DNA of 64,000 bases from Talaromyces rugulosus (Eukaryota; Ascomycota; Eurotiomycetes; Eurotiales; Trichocomaceae): NCBI RefSeq assembly GCF_013368755.1, contig NC_049561.1, positions 6,448,001-6,512,000 on the forward strand. The letters are read 5' to 3'. The position numbers and the translations under genes were made by a program. Within the stretch, counting starts at the first letter, position 1. The number at the start of each line of letters is the position of its first letter. The notes beneath the pieces were generated by a model. That model searched no databases and was not told the origin of the DNA. It worked only from the letters and a program-made list of their open reading frames with translations. Below, one piece after another: positions 59,596 to 64,000 of the stretch.

Positions 59596-60841
59596 TGTAT
59601 GCAGGGCAGCTTATAGCATTTGGACGCTTTCGGTGCGTCGATCTGCCTAGGTGCCTCCGTCTCACAGTCGGTTGGTGAAAAGTAGGAGTCAGATGCACCA
59701 TCAACGTCTGCAGCAAGCCCTAGCCGGGCCCGAAATAGCCTAGGCTAGTGCTTTTGTAGTGTCGATTTTATTTTATTTTCTCCCCCTAGTGATCAGTCGC
59801 GTGGATATGCACAGTCGTGACCCAAAGAATCTACCAAGGGAAGTCTTAAGGGGTGTCAGAGGGGGAAAAAAAAATAAGGATGCACACAGTCGAGCGCAAA
59901 GGTAGCTATTCGGCCCTTGTGGTAGGCTGGAACAAACAACCGTAAAGCGAGCCGGGGCGGGTCGAAAAAAGACCACCAAAAGACCACCCGGTCAGGCGGG
60001 AAAAACTGTACAAATAGCGAAGAGATGTTGGCATTAATATTAATACCAGGCAAGACGCTGTTTTCCCTGCGTATGTCTACGCAAATTTCCAGAGCTTTCA
60101 GTGCCGATTTCCGCCAGAGGATTGGTAACTGTTGTTATCCGCATAGACCAGGAGGAAAGACAGTTTCGGTCTCGTGGGCTATCATGGAGCAGAAACGTTT
60201 GATTTAATGGAACAACGACCCCACTCAGGCACATACAAGTCGTGCTGTTTGATTCGGGAGCGGGTCGATCCGTAAACGCAGTCAGGCCCGAAAATGAGGA
60301 TTCAAGACAGGGCTGTCCTTCTCATTCATTATTCGCCTTAGATCTATTTCCTCGATCAGGGTGCCCGGAAAGCTATTATTGTGGCAGGACAGAGAAGATG
60401 CCATCGGCGATCGTGTTATGTATCGTGCATGCTGTGTGCTTGCTGTGTGCACGACTTGACAACCCGATATTGCGAGTCCCAACAAATCGATATTTTTTTT
60501 CCTTCCTATCGGAAGAAGAACCCGCCTATCAGAGTTGAAAACGGTAAATGGGCGGCGACAGTCCCGCTCTCTTTTTAGCGGGATTTCACTATCATGCCAT
60601 TTTCTAGCGCATGGTAACGCTACTATGCCAGTGCCATTGCGGTGGCGAGTCGCAACAGTCATAAAGCCAGCAACTCCTAGGGTGAAGAGCCTGGCTGCTG
60701 TTTCCTACTAGAACAGCATTCTGGTATCGCTTTACCGGCTTTGAGAAAATGCCAGTTGCCGGCCGCAAGGCTGACTGGTATAGTCATCTTGTCGAGCTTG
60801 GCCAGAATACTCAATTGATTGTTTGTCGTTCTTATCGGCTG

Positions 60842-60869
60842 GTCTCGAGTCTCAAGTCTCAAGTCTCAA
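60842..60869. repeat. 7-bp tandem repeat, 4 copies
   Basis: GTCTCGA once and then GTCTCAA three times, head to tail. Confidence 0.9.
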
Positions 60870-60993
60870 GTGTTACGCCACCCGCGGCACGTTCAGGTGA
60901 GTCAGCTCATATTATTTTGACAAACGAAGCGAGGTCGCCCATGAGTCGAGGCCCTGCGATTTAGACCGACAGAGCAGCAGGCGTATGAGCCTC

Positions 60994-61026
60994 ATGTGGC
61001 GAGGATGTGGCGAGGACGTGGCAACG
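60994..61026. repeat. 11-bp tandem repeat, 3 copies
   Basis: ATGTGGCGAGG twice, then ACGTGGCAACG, a degenerate third copy. Confidence 0.85.
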
Positions 61027-61032
61027 GGTATC

Positions 61033-61056
61033 TTGTACCTTTGTACCTTTGTACCT
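61033..61056. repeat. 8-bp tandem repeat, 3 perfect copies
   Basis: TTGTACCT three times head to tail, seven bases after the 11-bp repeat. Confidence 0.9.
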
Positions 61057-61622
61057 AGCGAATTTGCCACCGGCAAGTGATATATCGACAAATAATTAAC
61101 GGATTGAGGTGTTTTGTTTTGTTACACGCAGAGAGCGAAGCAGTCTGGTTCGACAGCCCATGGTCTCTGCAGGCGACTTTATGATGATACACTGTTAGAC
61201 ATCATGTACATCAAGGCGCGCCAGGACTTGCATCAATCGACGGATTCTCTAGAGATTTTGGCTTGCAGCAGTCAGCGAGAGGACGCATAGGAATATAAAT
61301 AGTGTCCAGAAGAACATTAAATCAAGGCTGCTGGTCGTCGAGGTGCGAGATTGACGTCATGGTTCAGGTGGCGAGCTGAGCGGGCGCGCGCTCATTCGCC
61401 GGGCACGGGATCTGCGCTTTCCCCAGACAACACCTCCCGCTTTACTCTGTTACAACTTACAACTCTGTTCTAACATGCCAGTTCTGTTGCCATACCATAT
61501 CTATTGTCTAATCATTAGGACTATTGCTTCGGTCAACTAAAAAAACAAAAACAAAAAACCAGTCCTCTACCGCCATCATGATTCCAAAGATTCGAGCCCC
61601 ATCCCGCCGAAAAGAGACCTCG

Positions 61623-62529
61623 CTACTCTGGGGAGACATGCTTGTCAGATACAGGATTCTCTCGTCGCAGCCTGATTCCACGTCCACATTGGATTGTGAT
61701 GTTCTCCCACCCCTCCCACTTCAACTCAACCGGCAGTTCCTTGAGCTTCATCGGCTCCGACCACTCGGCCCATTCCAACAGTGTCACCTACAGGACGTTA
61801 GCTCCGACAACTAATCCACAAAACACTCTGGAGTCAGCATACCTTGAATTTCATAATGGCCAGCAGCCCATAATCCGTGGCCATGAGTTCCCGGACCACG
61901 TCTTCCGTGAGGTCGTCGAGGCAGTTCACCTTCTCCAAGATCTTGCTAACCTTGGCTATCCGTTCCTGTCTAGCTTCCTCGTATTCTTCCGGTGGAAGGG
62001 AGTTGTCTTTTAGAGGCTGCGATTTGCGTTTCTCTTCTTGTAAACTGACATAGTGATTGCACCCGGGCTTGCAGTCGATCCTGATTCCGAAGACGCTTGG
62101 CGGGTGTGGAATAGGAGGTTTGCACACAAACGGATTGACAAATGGTCGGTACCCGCTTCCGGATACGGGAACTGTGTTCGGGCTCATAGAGAACAGGGAC
62201 GGTGTATTGTTATGTTGCGTGAAGGGAGATGGCATGCTATCATCCCTAGCAAAGAGAGGCCGTGTGTTGTTTTGCGACGGCTGCTGCGACGGCGTCCAGT
62301 TGCCAAACAGCGAATTACCGCCTGTCTGTCCGGGTGAAGGAGTTGGTTGATTCTCCGGCCTGAACATGCTGGGCTGAGTCGATGCTTGATAGTTAAACAG
62401 TGATGAGTTCTGGTTGATGGTCGTTGTGGAAATGGCAGCAAACGGGGACTCTGGCGGGACAGCTGCTGGCTGGCTGTGTCCCTTCCCCAGCATATTTATA
62501 GAACGGGCTTGCGAGCGCGTCGTTGGCAT
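61623..62529 (-). CDS. Ser/Pro/Gln-rich protein of unknown function
   Basis: A 283-aa protein from two exons, 62529-61843 and 61787-61623. The 55-nt intron (GTATGC..TAG, with GCTAAC as branch) joins IMKFK to VTLLEWAEW and extends the protein by 54 residues. I chose MPTTRSQARS (ATG 62529); the frame stays open upstream to 62709, but that part looks like leader. The first 150 residues are low complexity, with repeated SLF and PSP-type stretches that recall nucleoporin-like or adaptor linkers, but true FG repeats are few. A C-terminal charged helical region (about 180-225) and a Trp-rich end follow. No function is recognised. Confidence 0.7.
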
Positions 62530-63496
62530 TTTGTCGGGAATTTCCAAGTAGATGTATGCGATCGATATTCTGAATGGTTGAATGACGGAAGATGGAAGGT
62601 GGAAGTAGGTAAGTTCTAAATACCGTTTGCTCCGGTGGCGATCGTAGTACGTACACCCTCCATCAGTCGTGATTGGCATGGTATATTTTCGGCTCAACAA
62701 AGAATGCAACCTTTCATAATGAAACTTATTTCATAGAGGGCACATCGGTTCTATCTTTATTTTGCTAATCTCGGCCCCACATTAAAAAGGACATACTAAG
62801 CATATTCAGAAATATCATTGATTGCATTCTATATATCTATTTTCTTCCGTCCCAAATTGACGCCCGTTTTATATATCTCAATCCAGTGTGTGGTTTGAAT
62901 CAGCCTATTCTTTGTTGCACATAAAAGACTAATCGCACTGTCAGGCTCTGAAGCAAAGAAGACAGTATGTATTTCAAAATCAGCACTCGTACCAGACTTG
63001 ATTCTTCTACTGAATAATATTGAACTGCCATTTAAAGATGTGGGGTAAGATATGAGAGAATGGACCAATCACGAACGTCTGCATGAGCTTTACCTTGCTG
63101 ATAAAAAGAATGTCACTGTTTCCCTTCTCCAACCTCAGTGGCAAATTGCGTTCTCAGGTTGACATTATCTGCCTCAGGCCTAATATACTGTCATGCCAGG
63201 CGCAAGCGAACAAAGGAAACGCCTTTCTAATTGTAATCAACCTTCATCATGTCAGTCAATTCAGTTATTCTTGTCAAGCAGAGCTGTCTAATGACGCTTT
63301 TCCTAAACCTGCCCCCTCCCCTGAACTATGTCCACTCAGATCGACATTTTTACGACCTATTGACACCTAGAAGTCTAATAAATACGAAATAAATATTTCA
63401 TATTCATGTCCTAGGATAGGGCTGGTGCATATTTACAAAGTTATCCAGAGGAACTCCTTAAATTTCACCATAACTGTACATATCAACTAATATAGA
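62530..63496. other. Intergenic region, about 1 kb
   Basis: It holds the promoter of the unknown gene (left) and the terminator of the glycosidase (right). Frames up to 95 codons show no recognisable product. Confidence 0.5.
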
Positions 63497-64000
63497 CTAT
63501 TGATACACCATAGCCGAGGTATAAGTAGAATCCACGTTAATCTGGCCTACACTCTCCGCATTATCTGCCGTGATCTTGGTCGTGCCAACACGAAAATCCT
63601 CAATCACAAAGTTACTCACATTAGCTTGCACACCCGTAATAGCATCATAAAACACCGGCATCTGGCTTTCAGTGGTATCCAGATCCGACGGCGCAAACTC
63701 TTCGATCCAGGCATTGCTAATCGTCAGATTTGCCAGCGTCTGGAGCACCGAGATACGGAAAAGGCATGCGGAGGGCCCCTCGGCGCGGAAATTCGACCAG
63801 GTCACGCCGGACATGGTGTTGGACACATTGGCGGTGCTGTGGTTGGATGAGATGCCCGTGGTGCTAGCAGTATAAGCGTTGTCGGCGCCGATCAGGCCCG
63901 GATTGTTTTCGGCTGCGCTGTAGCTCTGGTGGATGACGCTGACGTCGTTGATGGTGATGTTAGTTAGGGCGCGAGACGCCCAGCCAAACTGCACGACGGG
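63497..64000 (-). CDS. GH49-like secreted glycosidase (dextranase/isopullulanase type), C-terminal part
   Basis: The last 168 codons of a gene that continues past the right edge; the frame is open to base 64000. The text has the look of a right-handed beta-helix with repeated N-I-T-I and V-S-N-F turns: VVQFGWASRALTNITINDVSVIHQSY at the left is given here only in part as FGWASR and VIHQ. Those two stretches and the following AENNPGLIGA resemble the end of the catalytic beta-helix of GH49 enzymes, which cut alpha-1,6 glucan (dextran) or pullulan. Several N-x-S/T sites fit secretion. The catalytic aspartates would lie in the missing part, so activity cannot be judged. Confidence 0.6.
   Translation of the reverse strand, partial: PVVQFGWASRALTNITINDVSVIHQSYSAAENNPGLIGADNAYTASTTGISSNHSTANVSNTMSGVTWSNFRAEGPSACLFRISVLQTLANLTISNAWIEEFAPSDLDTTESQMPVFYDAITGVQANVSNFVIEDFRVGTTKITADNAESVGQINVDSTYTSAMVYQ

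Larger units (their letters stand above)
59596..61622. other. Intergenic region, about 2.0 kb, with three clustered short repeats
   Basis: No gene is supported. Between 60842 and 61056 three different short tandem repeats stand close together (listed separately). The left part is the promoter of the Zn2Cys6 gene. Confidence 0.5.

Overview
The window looks like about 64 kb of a filamentous ascomycete chromosome, most probably from Eurotiales (Aspergillus, Penicillium or Talaromyces). The reasons are short 45-70 nt spliceosomal introns with GT..AG ends, pyrimidine-rich promoters, a glucose oxidase closely resembling the Penicillium/Aspergillus enzymes, an MP1/HsbA-type cell wall mannoprotein with a GPI signal, fungal Zn2Cys6 and C2H2 regulators, and a PDR-type ABC transporter. 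I support 30 protein genes (two cut by the window edges). I see no tRNA, rRNA, CRISPR or intact transposon. All exon joins were worked out by hand from frame and splice signals.

Layout. 0-8.2 kb: 3' half of a PDR drug-efflux pump, two conserved unknown proteins and a cytochrome P450. 9-16 kb: secreted or membrane glycoproteins of unknown function. 16-29.4 kb: a ThrE/Prm10-type exporter, a minimal kinase-like protein, a divergent pair of unknown genes, a gene with an 18-bp coding repeat, a macro-domain phosphatase and a 56-aa cysteine protein. 29.7-31.3 kb: a C2H2 regulator. 33-38.6 kb: a small unknown gene, then a CorA-like membrane protein and a RelA/SpoT-type nucleotide synthetase that share one divergent promoter. 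39-40.5 kb: a secreted FAD-linked lactone-oxidase-like enzyme, followed by a 2.8 kb gene-poor stretch.

43.2-52.8 kb is the most coherent module: a secreted glucose oxidase, then three co-oriented sugar-acid catabolic genes (DHDPS-family keto-deoxy-sugar-acid aldolase, DgoD-type aldonate dehydratase, KduD-type SDR) and a convergent fungal-specific transcription factor without a zinc cluster. The promoters of the three catabolic genes share a GC-rich motif, RCGTGGGG, partly as inverted pairs, while the glucose oxidase promoter lacks it. I read this as a non-phosphorylative aldonate pathway (aldonate to 2-keto-3-deoxy acid to pyruvate plus an aldehyde) under common control, with extracellular oxidation of the sugar upstream as a possible feeder. 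53.3-64 kb: the MP1-like mannoprotein, a 2.9 kb stretch without a clear gene, a Zn2Cys6 regulator, a repeat-rich intergenic region, an unknown low-complexity protein and the 3' end of a GH49-like glycosidase.

The observations most worth following are the motif-linked sugar-acid module and the fungal RelA/SpoT-like protein, whose synthetase residues all appear to be present.
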